Below, in pieces: positions 1-11,900 of a DNA stretch of 64,000 nucleotides. Positions within the stretch are counted from its first letter, which is position 1; every line of letters begins with the position of its first letter. Origin of the DNA: Nemopilema nomurai (taxonomy: Eukaryota > Cnidaria > Scyphozoa > Rhizostomeae > Rhizostomatidae). The DNA is taken from assembly GCA_003864495.1 (NCBI GenBank), contig ML133427.1, positions 936,483 through 1,000,482 on the forward strand, read 5' to 3'. Both the position numbers and the translations under genes were made by a program. Below the pieces are notes generated by a model that saw only the letters and a list, made by a program, of their open reading frames with translations, was not told the origin of the DNA and ran no database searches.

Positions 1-111
1 ATATCATATAGACTGGGTATATTTTCATTTATATTAGCTTATTAAATAATCAAATATGTTTACCTCAAGTGATCATTTTTGCAAAATTATTTACAAGACA
101 AAAATACATAC

Positions 112-1374
112 TTGCAGTCAGAAGACCTTTTATCCAGATAATCCAGAACTTGATCAAATTTGGTTGCGAAAAGGTTCAATGATGTCATTATTCCACCATT
201 AGGACCCAGATTATATTCTTTCATGACCTCCTTATATTTAACAGTATCCCTAATATCAATGTTAGCTGGATATGATAGTTCATGTACAGCTGGATCCAAA
301 TTGATGACATATGGTGTTTGTTTTTGAGTGTACAGATGAGACGTCAGCCTCTAAAATATAAAATTATCTTGTTAAAATTATCAGGTAGACATTTAATAAC
401 CCTTTACAAGAATATTTGCAAGATATTGTTTCAGGAAAAGTTGATAAGCTGGTCTGCAGAGTATGGCACTTTTCGATGAGATATCCGGTGTGCACAAGCA
501 AAAAGCCTGGTGTGCTGGTGTGCACCACCAAAAATTTCTGGTGTGTACCAGCTATTTTCCCCTGTTGTGGTTAAAATTTGTAAATTTGCATTTCACCATA
601 CAGATTACAAATGCGAAGGAAATCCTTCTTCTTTTGCCTGCCCTTTCTTCTTTGTTTCTTGGTCATTTCAATAGAAGCCCATTATCAATGTGGGAGACTC
701 AATAAAGACTGATTTGTTTGGTCTGATCTGGGAATTTGTTTGGAAATAAAATTTTGTCTCCAGCCAACTTTTGTTTTAGTAGATAAAAATCATTAAATAT
801 ATTTCATTCAAATAACAAATAAGGACATTTGTGCTGAAAACATTGGCTCTCGGACTGTCATACACAACTGTTTTCATCAGCTGACATTTTCTATGGGACC
901 ACACCAAGCCACGCCCATCTTAGTTGCCACACCCAAAAATACCCGGTGTGCAATAGGTTTTGTACAAAAATATCCCCAGTGTGCACATGCCATAAACTCT
1001 GCAGACTGGTTGATAAGAAATGAGCCTGGTACCTATAAATACCTATATCTAAGTCCCGTGATTGAGCAAGCATCGAGTAATTTTCAAGGCCCACATTAAC
1101 GTTAGTTGCCTTTAGGTAAACCTGCATTGCCAAATAATTAATCTATGTATGTACGTATGTAGGCCATTAAAAAAAACCTGAAATTTAACCACGGTCATCT
1201 GATCATACGATAACATACTTGTACTAAGGTGGTTTTTCCAGATCCAGCCATTCCAATAACAATGATGCAAGGAGGCATCTTTTCCTGGCTTTTATCAGTT
1301 GTGCCCATCTTTTCTTGATCTCCACTCGTTGTGTTTTGTTCAGTGTTGTTTGCTGCAGTACTGGATTCCGCCAT
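112..1374 (-). CDS. GPN1: GPN-loop GTPase 1 (GPN1/XAB1), N-terminal two exons, cut by the window edge
   Basis: GPN1 is a cytoplasmic-nuclear GTPase that works with GPN3 in assembly and nuclear import of RNA polymerase II. Two exons are visible. Exon 1 (1219-1374) encodes a polar Thr/Ser/Glu-rich leader followed by the P-loop GMAGSGKTT. Exon 2 (112-350) encodes the LDPAVHE and [11 protein letters not shown] stretch and the family-defining GPN loop in [16 protein letters not shown]. The joins are in phase: exon 1 ends after VQ with donor GTATGT, and exon 2 begins RLTSHLY after acceptor TTTTAG. Exon 2 ends two bases into a Lys codon, so the gene must continue to the left of position 1. About 131 of the roughly 370 residues usual for the family are present. 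The start at 1374 gives a leader of normal length. Intron 1 (351-1218) carries a MITE. The gene is divergent from BRAT1. Identity is firm because of the GPN loop. Confidence 0.96.
449..1009. mobile_element. hAT-like non-autonomous element (MITE) in GPN1 intron 1
   Basis: The left end reads CTGGTCTGCAGAGTATGGCA at 449-468. The right end, 988-1009, read on the opposite strand begins CCAGTCTGCAGAGTTTATGG. These are imperfect terminal inverted repeats of about 20 bp. The element is flanked on both sides by the identical 8-bp word TTGATAAG (441-448 and 1010-1017), the target-site duplication length of hAT transposons. The TIR also resembles the GGTCTGCA core of many hAT ends. At 561 bp with no transposase-like frame, it must depend on a transposase from elsewhere. 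Inner sub-terminal GTGTGCAC words recur near both ends. Confidence 0.8.
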
Positions 1375-1455
1375 TGTCAAACTCGTGAAACGTGCAACAG
1401 CAGCAACTGGCGGTAAAATCGAATCGAGGCACGTGCAGAAGATCAGAAAAGAAGT
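1375..1455. promoter_or_regulatory. 81-bp bidirectional promoter between GPN1 and BRAT1
   Basis: The start codons of GPN1 (minus) and BRAT1 (plus) are only 81 bp apart, so both 5' UTRs and the core promoter must fit here or reach into the first exons. A palindromic E-box CACGTG sits at 1430-1435. No TATA box is visible on either strand. The layout indicates shared regulation; this is inferred from geometry. Confidence 0.7.
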
Positions 1456-4400
1456 ATGGAGGACTACAATATGATATTGGATGAAAGATTGCCCATTGTT
1501 TTGGATATAATTCTTACCAGACCAGATCAAATTGTCGATGATACATACATCGAAAAGCTCATCACATGGTTAGATTCTGTAGCATCAGACGGGAGTGAAG
1601 AGTGCATCCTTTTGCGTCCAGAGACAAATATTTTGGGGTTTCTTTCGTCCAAACCTGATGTGTTATTTGGTTCACAACTCTGTGCCAATTTTGCACTTCG
1701 ACTCGCGGGGATATTGGCTGGCTCGTCTCGTAAATCCTGCCTTTTGCTCAGAGATGATGGAATACTGGAGAATTTGTTTGGCAGATACCAAGACAACAAA
1801 TGTGCATTTGAAAAAAGTGCACTCATGCGATATGCATTCTTTGAGGGCATCTCTGTGATGCTTAAACACTCTATAGCTTATTCTTGGGTTTTGGAAAGAA
1901 AAGGTATGTTTCAGAAAATAGTTTTATTTAATCTCAATTACTGAAAGAAATGTAAATGCAAATGATCCAGTTGCTTGTCTTCAAACGATTTTTTTTAAAA
2001 AGAGGTCTTTCAGTCTGTCTATATAATTACTATTACAAATATACTGTAAACAAACAATTTAATGTGTAAAGTTTGTTTAAAAGTTATGAAATGGCAACTG
2101 CTAATGAGAACGTTATGATGTCACATAAGGACTTTTATTTTAATATGTTAAATGTTCATTTAATAAATCAATGTAATATGGTTCATTTTCAGGGTTTCTC
2201 AGTTTTGCAATACAGGCATTCACAGATTCCAGCTTTTATGTTTCCTCATCTTCAAAGAAGTTTTTAGAAAGGCTCCTTCAAGCTGCGGTGGCATTTGATA
2301 GTGAGTTAGAAGTTGAAGGCAAAGACAGCATAATAAAATTCATTTCTACTGAATGCAAGAAAGCAACTTTGAAAGAAAGCACCACTACCTTGAACTGGTG
2401 TCCCACATTTTTGAAAGCGATCCAAGAATTGCAGTTCTTCTTTTGGGGAGCATTGGTGGGCTGCAATCTTTCCTGTATAATCTTCACTTGGAGCAGAGAG
2501 GGTCAAGGCTTTTGCAGACAATCACAGATATCTGCTTCAAAGCATTATGCAATGAATGGTTTGTTTATCATTTGCATTGACTATGTAATAATTCATTGCT
2601 TGGCTCAAAAATGTTTAGTCAGACAGTTATGTACATTCCCTTAGTCATGCAACAAGGGTGTTGCCAGAACTCTGAAAACAGAAAGAGTGCTTTGTTGAGT
2701 GATATCTCCATTGATAAACTTAGTATAGAAATGATTAATAATTAGTTTTATTACTAGATTTAGTTTGCTAAAATTATTTTTTTTGCTGTTCCTTTTAATT
2801 TCGAAGATTTTATGAAAGAGGCAAAATTTATTTTACTAGTCATACTCTCATATTATGTTATTAGACAGGTATTTCTATTAGCTCTCACAACTCTACAAAG
2901 CAAAAGGTTTCCATTCCTGAAATTCAATCTTCATATAAACAAACCAATTAACTTAACATCTCTCCCATTGTTGTATGAAATTTGTTTTGTCCAACAGCAA
3001 TTCTTACCCTGGCTGTATCTTCTTCAAGTCTACAGCAAAAGAGAATTTAGAAACCAGTGAATTGTTGCTCAATGTTGCAGTTTGTATTGCAAAGGAAGGA
3101 ATTGAAAATCTATTCTTCTTTTTGACCAAAACAATATGTGGCAGCAGGTAAGCTGGCTTATTTCTTTATACAGAAAGTCATTGATATTCAACTGTATACA
3201 AAGTTGTTAAACTATCATAAAAGTAACAATATTTAAGGATTCTCATTTATGTCAATATTTATACTTTTTTTACTATTGATTTATATACAGCTTTTCATAA
3301 TTTCAGAGAGTCTTTTCGTGTTTGGAATGAAGTAGCTCTTTTCCTTGTCCTGTTTGGTATTTTCAATGAGAATGTTGACAAGACATCTGATACCTTGTTC
3401 CACAAGGAAGCATGGGAACACATAACACATAACTTTGTAAGTACTTTATCACAGGGGCTGTTTTTAAGTGTCTGCACTCACTTTACTGTAGATTGTCAAA
3501 GATTCACTAAATTTATGAAATATTCTGAACAAATGGAAAGTCTATCAAAGAAGTTCAAAAAAAACCCTTCATTATTGCTTGTGTACGGAATGTTCAATAT
3601 GCCCTGCCTCTCTTCAACTTGAAATGTTGCTATAGCAACATGTCATGAGACTAAGCATAGATAAAGTTATGTAAAAATTTTAAATTTAAGAAAAAGTTGA
3701 TGTGCTGTGCAAACTTTGTTTTCCTTTGCAATTTCGGTTTTATAAAATGCTCCTTAAACATTTATTATTTTCTTGTAGCCAGAAGCCTCTATCAGTCATA
3801 TTAAGAAACTTGAATCAATGATGAAAAAACATCTAGTGGATAGAATTTTGTGGAGAAAGTGCCTTTCATCAGTATTAGAAGCAAACACTGAACTTTTTTG
3901 TAAGGTAGGTATCATAATTTACATGAAAATGCATATTTAGCCTAATATTCAGCACACAATCTTTTCATATTATGTGAAAGTGTGCAAGTCATAAATTCAT
4001 ATTTTTGCAAAAAATATGAATGGCAAAAATTTAGATGTCTTTAATGTCTGTTCATGCTATGTAGTTCATATCTCAAGAATTGAAGGAATAAAGCATTTAG
4101 ATACCTAACCTCCAGCCCTGTTGTCTTTTCAGGGCCTAAGAGAGACCTGTAGTGAACAAGGAAGGTCATCGGTAGAACAATTGGTGCAGTTTCTGTCAGA
4201 TCTTATGGTGATACAAACAACATCAAGTAATGAGAATCTCCAGTCCAAACTTGATGCAGATCTGATATCTGTTTGTTCTGGGTGGAGGGGTTTGCCACGC
4301 AAATGTGCAATGACAATTAGACAAATCTTGATTAATGATTGGTTTGCAGGTTAGTGAGTATTTTGCTCTTTACGTTTATCAATAAATGTCATTTTGTCAT

Positions 4401-6586
4401 GTCATGCTATTTTGTACTATTTGATTTAGTTAGCATGTCTATTTTAGTAAAATGAAAAGTAACTGTTCAGAAAATTGTGAAAACAGTTCTGTTGATTCTT
4501 TAAGCATTGTCTTTTTATGCTAGACTTCTCTGCACTTATATTCCATTATCTTCTTGTCAAGAATCTCAAGCAGAAACAAACCTAAATATCACCAATGCAA
4601 CAATCAAGCTGTTAAATGATTCCACGAAAGATAGTCAGGTAATACTTTTGGGCCTTATTACTTTAACAGTTATCTAAATGACATTTGCAGTCTTTTTCAC
4701 ATTCTACCAAAATTATATGATTCACTGCATTCGGCTGATAATAAATTATTACAACATATCTGATAATTGGACAAGTTGAATCAGCTAACAGCTATAGTAA
4801 TTTGCATCTTGATATAAAATTTAAAATATTCTGCCCCGTCCTTAGACACTCTCTGCTGGCATCAAGTTGTTTTCCTGCTTACTTGAAAAAATGAGTACTC
4901 AAGGTGGAAACACAGAAGCTCATTTTGAAGCTAATGAAGAATCAGATTTGTCGCAAAGTTCAATAAGCAAAGAGAATCATTGGTTTGGACTTATCCCAAA
5001 CCTTCCTTCCACATTTGAAAAACTGCTTAATGATGATAGATGGGAGGTCAGAGACTCAGCATTTGATATGGTCTTTATCTTATTCACAAAAGCAGATGGT
5101 TAGTTTCTCAGTTTTTGCAAATTGATTCTACAACTTTACTCTTAACAGCCACTCTAACATACTGTTTATTTTTGGTTTTTGGCAACATACTCTTCTTTTA
5201 GACAGTCTAAATATCATTGGTTTGGTAGGGTTTTATGTTGGCTAAATCGCCAAGGCATATCTTTTTTAGGTAGAATCACTAGCCATGAAAAGCATATCTG
5301 CAAAGATGCAGAAAATATTTTCTAAAACTGCAACTGTCCTTTCGACTAAAGTGCTAGCATCATTGTTAAATTGGTTTGGTGTTATAAATGCCCCAAAGAG
5401 CTAAATGCTTCTGCTAAGGATAGCATTTAATTTAACATTTACTTTAAACTAAACAGAGACTCGATTTTGTTGCAGGTAACAAGTATTTATGTGATTTTTT
5501 GGTGAAGTACCAGTTCTGGTCAGAAACATTATTGTCACTTGATGCTGATGAAAGCTACCTAAGGGCTTCTGCTGTTCACTTGATTGGTGTTATTCTGGAG
5601 AATGCAAGAACAAGGGGAGCATTGTTCAAGCACATTTCTATGGTGAGCAAATGGCATTATATTTTTATTCTTAGGAGACTTGGTTAGTGTTTGTGCAAAA
5701 AAGGCGCATCTCTCATAAAATTGGTTTTTACCTAAAATTTCATTGTACCTTTTTAAAAATTTTTTTAACAATTGTTTTGAAAGCAATGTTACAAAATATT
5801 CCTGAAATGGCTAAGTACATAGTCACTGTTTTAATGTAATATGTGGTATTATTCCAGGATACCTTGTTTGAAAAAATGTTGGCCATTCTTAAAGAAGATG
5901 ATGAAGCCTTTCCAAAAAGAAGCTTGCTTGAAGCAACATACAGATGGCTGGAATTGAGAGAAGTGCAAGACGTCCTGCTCAGCTTTGGAACTGATGTTTC
6001 AACAAAAAGCCATGAATCGTGTGCAGAAAAGTTGTGTGAATTGATTTTTGAGATTTTGGACATTTCAGCCAAGAGTTTTGATTGGGAAATTAAATTAAAA
6101 GGTATTAATTGTTGGTTGAAGATTCTTAAAGCAAGCTACAAAGATCTGAGAAGTTTAGATGTGCTGTCAGAGAAAAGCGACTCTGGCACAGAAGGAGTGC
6201 TGAAAAGGGATGAATTTACTTCAACTCTTAGTTTATTTTGCTTCAGGAAGGGTGCAACAAATTTGGTCTTGCTTCTTAATGACTGTGACCATCTTGTAAG
6301 AAAAGGTGCTTTAGAAACTCTTCAGTATGTTGCAGAGAAAACCGAAACAACATTAAAAAAACATGGAGTGTCAATTGAATCTTGCTATGATATGGAGAAT
6401 TATGAAGACATTAGTTTTTCAACAAGGGATGATTTTTTACGATTTCTTGGACAAATTGACTTTCAGCAGTTGACTGCATCAATAAAACTTGCAGATGAAG
6501 GGGTAGCTAACAATCCGGCATCTTTGTTAGATGATATCATATCTGCTGCAAACAACACTGATGATAATCTTATAGATTGCTACTAA
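1456..6586 (+). CDS. BRAT1: BRCA1-associated ATM activator 1 (BRAT1), 10 exons
   Basis: BRAT1 is a HEAT-repeat protein that binds INTS9/INTS11 and supports Integrator function and ATM signalling. Exons: 1456-1903, 2193-2558, 2998-3147, 3307-3436, 3779-3904, 4133-4349, 4562-4638, 4846-5098, 5476-5642, 5858-6586. All joins are GT-AG and in phase except inside exon 2, where the frame shifts between about 2300 and 2390. A 59-nt intron (2301-2359) restores it and gives 867 residues, against about 821 in human. Family landmarks seen: VDDTYIEKLITWL and FALRLAG near the N terminus, RWEVRDSAFD, ESYLRASAV, DDEAFPKRSLLEATYRWL, SFDWEIKLKG, and the C-terminal tail NLIDCY. The last three residues DCY match the conserved tail known to enter the INTS11 active site. 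The start at 1456 (AAGTATGG context) aligns with the human N terminus. The gene converges on SNU13. Confidence 0.95.
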
Positions 6587-7374
6587 TGTAATGGTTGTCA
6601 ACCTTAAATATGAATTCATATTTTGTTTAGTTGTTTGGTAATTAGAACTGTACCATTCTATAAAAACAAGCATCAAGACCTGTCAACCCTGACCATTCCT
6701 TGTTAATAGAACTGTCCAAGACTTGTCAATAGATAATTAGATTGATCAGCATTGCTCTATGTTCTGGTATTTAAATGGCTGCAAAAGTGATGGGTCAAAC
6801 CCCTGAAAACAAGGAATCCAAGGCTTTTATAAAACTTTATTTGATTTTCTGGATAATATATGGGACCAGAGCAACTAAAAACACAATTATGTATTTCAGA
6901 ATGAACAATTATAAGACTTAATCTGCCAAGGTAGGCCCTCTACTGTGTCACTGTTTTATGCCACTTTTGTTTCTTAGATAATACTGTTTAATATTTTCTT
7001 TAAGTTGACTACTATGTGCAGAAAAAAGAATCAATTGGATTGGGTTAAATTAGTTTAGACTGAACTAGTTGTTAAAGCAAGTGAGTTTCACATGTCCCCT
7101 TGTGTCAAATTCAGGGCCTCAAATATTACATATATGTATGGCAAATATAACCATAAATGGCTTTGCATGAACGGTGGTATGAGGCATTAGAAAAGAAAAT
7201 AACCAGTGAGTAAAAACTGAAGCAATCGAAAAATTACTTTACATCATAAATGATATTACATATGTTAGTTCTGTGTTTTCACCTTCCAGATAACAACAAC
7301 TGTTTTACATTATCATCCCCAAAATTTTCTAAATGGGAACATCATTTGCCAAAGCAATCTCCAGTTAAAGTTCT
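6587..7374. other. Convergent 3' region between BRAT1 and SNU13
   Basis: This 788-bp interval holds the facing 3' UTRs. No coding exon is seen. On the minus strand an AATAAA lies at 6836-6841, about 540 nt past the SNU13 stop, and could be its polyadenylation signal. No canonical signal for BRAT1 was found. Confidence 0.5.
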
Positions 7375-8771
7375 TCAAATAAGAAGTTTCTCAATTGCAA
7401 GCTGAATAGACTGAATTTGTGACTTCAACTGTGACCCTTCGTTAACAGTAACTGCACATCCAATAACTGGCCGGGAAACTCCAGTTGCCCTTCCAAGTGC
7501 TTGTTTGGAACGAACAAAGACATATGGCACATTCTGCAAATAAAATTTTTTATCAGTACAGATTAACTGCTGTTTATCTGCAGAAATGAATAATACATTT
7601 TGCATAGACATGTTTTGTTGATGTAAGAGAACACAAAGTAAATAAATAGCACAAAATCAAATTAATGAGTCGCTTAGAGCAACTGACAAGTGCAGATAAC
7701 TGCTGAACAATGCAGCAAGGTAGGAGAGACAATTATGACACATGTTGATTGGCAAAATAGCCGTTTTCTCACCTTGTCTTCACAAAGCAATGGTAAATGT
7801 AGCAAGATTTCCAAAGGTTCTGTATCAGCTGCCATGACAATAAATTCAGCCACTCCTCTGTTCAAAGCCTTTGTTGCTGCAAGGAAATAGATTGATTTTT
7901 ACACCAAAGTTTCCTGTATTTCTGTCACTTCATCAAACTTGAAAATTCCCATAAAAGGGATATCAATTAATAATAAAATGCCAAAAAATTATACCTCATT
8001 GGACCTGTCTGGAAACCCAAAGAAGTTTAAAACATTTATCTCTTTTTTAATGTAACATTAGCGTGTCATTTATAATATACTTACTTTCATTTGCTCCCTT
8101 TTTCAGTTGTTTGTAGTTCGAAGCTTGCTGTACAAGATCCAGAATTGTTACTGTTAACTGGGGATCAGCAAGTGGATATGCTTTTGGGTTTACTTCTTCG
8201 GTGGCCTAGCAAAATGTGAAGTTTAAAAACATTATAAAAAATGAAATGTGCATAAAAGGTGCTTGGAAAATAAGGATTATACATCGTTGCACAAGTATGC
8301 AATAACTTCAAACTGAATTGGAAATCTTGTGTTTAAATACGTCATTATTAGGGCACATGACTCGATAGCTCTTCACGAGTTTTTTTCATGTGTCCATCAG
8401 CATAACAAAACTAATGCATATGATTTACTTGGTTAACTAATTTTTTAAATTGCTTATTTTTGTATTTGTTTTCGCTGATAAAAAAGATTTGAGTTTAGAC
8501 ATTATCTTCCCGGCGCCTGTGGTTCCATGAGTCATTTTTAACATCTTGGAAGGCCTCAATTCTCTTACCACTCCTCAAATCATTGTGTACCATTTGCAAA
8601 GACAAAAGTTGATGAAGTCATGTCAAGATGTACTGCAACTTGAATCAGGCCTACCACACGTGGGTTCACAAAAATAGGCCTATTTTCCATCACCCCGTTT
8701 TTCTTACTTTCAATAGATCAACTCATGGCTAAAAGCAAATCCCTCGAGGAAACCCTTTATTCACTTACCAT
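7375..8771 (-). CDS. SNU13: SNU13 / NHP2L1 / 15.5K RNA-binding protein, 4 exons, complete
   Basis: SNU13 binds kink-turns in U4 snRNA and box C/D snoRNAs and nucleates assembly of both particles in the nucleus. Coding exons: 8769-8771 (the ATG alone), 8085-8205, 7773-7876, 7375-7533. Splice sites are GT-AG and all phases agree, giving 128 residues, the same length as the human protein. Diagnostic stretches are [59 protein letters not shown] and [17 protein letters not shown], covering the whole L7Ae/Gadd45-type fold including the RNA-contact loop. The first coding exon is just a start codon followed at once by the donor GTAAGT, as in many ribosomal-type genes. Introns were checked for C/D snoRNAs and none was convincing. 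The gene is head-to-head with B9D1. Confidence 0.97.
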
Positions 8772-8944
8772 TTTATAAATTCTTTTGATGTCTTGAAGGA
8801 TAGATGAACTATATTCACCTCTCTGCTATCGAAGCTTCACCGAGGACACGATTCTTCAATACGAAGAAGGAAGGAGCACGTGTTTATAGCTGTGCATCAT
8901 GGGAAAATGGTTTCTATACACAGGGATACTTCATGACAACAAAG
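8772..8944. promoter_or_regulatory. Bidirectional promoter between SNU13 and B9D1
   Basis: The two start codons are 173 bp apart on opposite strands. The interval contains an E-box CACGTG at 8877-8882 and the word GCATCATGGGA at about 8897, which resembles the core of ZNF143-type promoter sites. There is no TATA box. An in-frame upstream ATG for B9D1 lies at 8933. Confidence 0.65.
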
Positions 8945-11900
8945 ATGGCGTCCGGTGATGGCTCGGGGCTCCATCGTTCGGTTTTCCTCGTCATGGTTTC
9001 GGGGCAGATCGAAACAGCATTGGTAAGTATTTACTCTTTTGAACTAGCTTCATGTTAAATGATGAGATTATTTCACTCTCGAATGGAATAGAATTCCTTT
9101 CTTCATTCAAGTATATTGATGACAACTCTCTATTCTATTCTTATTATATGTACACATATGTGCATATCCCCAAAAAGACATGGAATGTTTTACTTAAAAA
9201 TATTATTTAGGCATCCAAATGTCATAGATGCTGTTATTTCAATTTTGTTCAACCACAGGGAACATTTTTGTGCAAAGATTTTAACTTCTAATTTGTAGCT
9301 ATAAATTTTTTACACATGAAATTTCTTTTACTTCAAACAGTTTCCTGAGTTTGATGAACTTTACTGCAAGTACAGCTTTGTCTATGGCCAAGACTGGGTG
9401 ATAACAACAGTAGGTATCTTTTGAATTCACCGAACATGAAGTTTTGCTTCTTGATAGCCTCTAGAGTCAAATGACATTTTCTTATAGTTTACATAATAGG
9501 TGTTTTACTTTTAACTTAAATTTTAGATATTGTTGAATTTAGCTAAGTTGTGGTACTTTAAGACTTACCATGAAAATAAACCCTAATGGAACGAATAAGG
9601 AAAAGTTTTGGTAAATAATAACATTATAAATTCTTTTTCTTAATCCAGTTCAAATGAATGTTAGTCAAGATCACCAACAATAAAAGCATAAATTCTTAAG
9701 CTGACAAGGACAGTTCATTTCCTTTTTTAGTTTTTGTCAGGACTTTTACTCCAAAGATTGTTTACACTAGGGTAGACATATTCCTCCTAGTTTTGTGTTT
9801 TAAAGGAGCTCCTGTTATATGTAATTCTTATTTTGTAGGGGCATGAAGGAGGTCTGTCTCAAATTGCTTCAAAAAGTCCTGATGCAAGACAACTATTTGT
9901 TTGGAATTTTCCTCTAGATGTCACATTCAAGAGCACCAGTCCCTTTGGATGTATGTTGGATGTGACAATTTTGTCAAAAATGTGTTCTCTTGTTCATTTT
10001 ATAAGCATATTTTTAAGCAGTTTTGGTGGCCTTCAATAAAGACAAATAAAGAAGATAATCAAATTATGCCTGAGATATTCATATTTTCATTTCTAATTAT
10101 CTATTGTCTTTTAATGAAATTCTGGCAGCTATTCTTAAAGATATTCTGATAGCCAGCTCTTTTTATCATCATTTTTTAGGGTATTTGAAGTTAATGTAAT
10201 TATACTTTGAAATTTAGTCACACCAAACTCAGAGTCACCGTTTTGATCTTTCTGCTTCAAGGGCCACAGCTGGTTGTTAGCTGTTATGGTCAAGATTCGG
10301 TCCGGGGTTATGATGTTGTTCGCGGTTATGGTGCAGTGCATGTGCCTATATCACCCGGAAGGTAAGCTTACAGTGTTTTGTAATGCCTACATGGTGACAG
10401 TCTTTCTTCATTTTGATAAATTGTGGAATCAAATCCTTTCATGGCACCAAAATGCATAATACTTTTTTAGTGTAACAATGATTAAGGCATTTTGGTGTGA
10501 TTGTAAGATGCTGTTCATACATGAATAAGTCCATCCATTGATTGATGTGCCATTTCCAAGCTTAGAATGACATATTTTTACCTGCAGAGAACACAGAGCC
10601 AGAGAAACGATGATGTGTCTATTGCGCGTCTTGATTCCAACTAACTAAATTTAATTACAGGGCGTATACATATATGTAAAATGAAGGAATGCTACAAAGG
10701 TGTTATTTACAACATTACAAAGACAAAGGAAGGTGTGAATGGCAACTATACAATGGAAGACATGATTATGTTGGAAAATGGACTTCACTTTTTTCTTGTT
10801 GATTCTGAAGGATTTTTGTAACTCGTTTATATTTTTAACTTTCAATTTTCAGTCATACTCGTGATATTGCCATGTTTGTCCCAGAGTCGTCATCAGCCTT
10901 TCAGAAATTTACTGGGTAAGTGTCTTTTTTTACTTTTAGCAATTGCTTAAGAACATAGTCCCGTGGTGCACTATAGTAAATTTTTACAAGTGCTTGAATT
11001 TTGTGATGTTCAAACACCCTGATTTCTCATCTCAATATTCTTGCAAAAAATTGGAAAAACCTAAGAAGAGTGTTATTATCATACCTTTTCAAAATCCTCA
11101 TCCGGGTCTTTTCCATTTCTCGCATTGTTGAAATGTTTTGGTTTTACGTATTGAAAACCTTATCTAACCTTACCACAATATGATAGATGACAAAAAAAAT
11201 AAAGTAAAAAACAAAGATGCCCAAAACATATTTCAGGGCCATTGTCTTTTAAGCGAACTGTTATTCTGTCCTGCATTGATAACAAAGTGGTGAGTTCTTG
11301 TATTGCTTCCAACCTTAACATTTGCTACAATGTTCCTATCAGAGAGTCTCTACACCTCTTCTTTACACTAGAATATTTACCTGAATATTTATGAATTGCA
11401 TTTATTGTTAAGACCCGGCCAAACCAGAATAACATTTCGTCATAGTTCTAAATTATTTTCTATGCATTGTTTTGGCAACACCATGAATCAGTAAGCAATT
11501 CTCAGACAGAAATGGAATGATAGTTTGTATAGTCGCTAATCAGTCATTCTAACTAACTAGCTAATTAACAAAGTTTTGGGAAAAACTAGAACCAAACTAC
11601 AAAATAAAATTTGTTAACTCATTAGTGCAAAATAAAATAATTACTTGGTGGACTATAGTCCTTCCTATTTTCTACAAGTGCTTGAGTTTTTTAATGTTCA
11701 AACACTCTTAGAGTTCAAACACTCTAATTTCTCTTCTCAATGTTCTTGCGAAAAATTGGAAAAATCTTAATAGAATGTTATTATGGTACGTCTCGAAAAT
11801 CCTCATCTAGGTGGTTGGTCCTTTCTTATTTCTTGTCTTGTTGAAATGTTTTGGCTTTTACGTATTGAAAACTGTATCTAACCTTACCTCAGTTTCATCA

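Noticed and set aside
463..1133. Open frames of 68-80 codons on both strands near the left end
   Set aside because: They lie inside the hAT-like element and GPN1 intron 1, overlap each other on both strands and show no domain.
5221..5405. Protein-like stretch between BRAT1 exons 8 and 9 as an extra exon
   Set aside because: Exons 8 and 9 already join in phase and match human spacing; the stretch lacks a good acceptor and donor.
7534..8768. Possible box C/D or H/ACA snoRNAs in SNU13 introns
   Set aside because: A TGATGA word occurs in intron 2 but no matching CTGA D box or terminal stem follows; intron 3 has hairpins but no convincing H/ACA layout.
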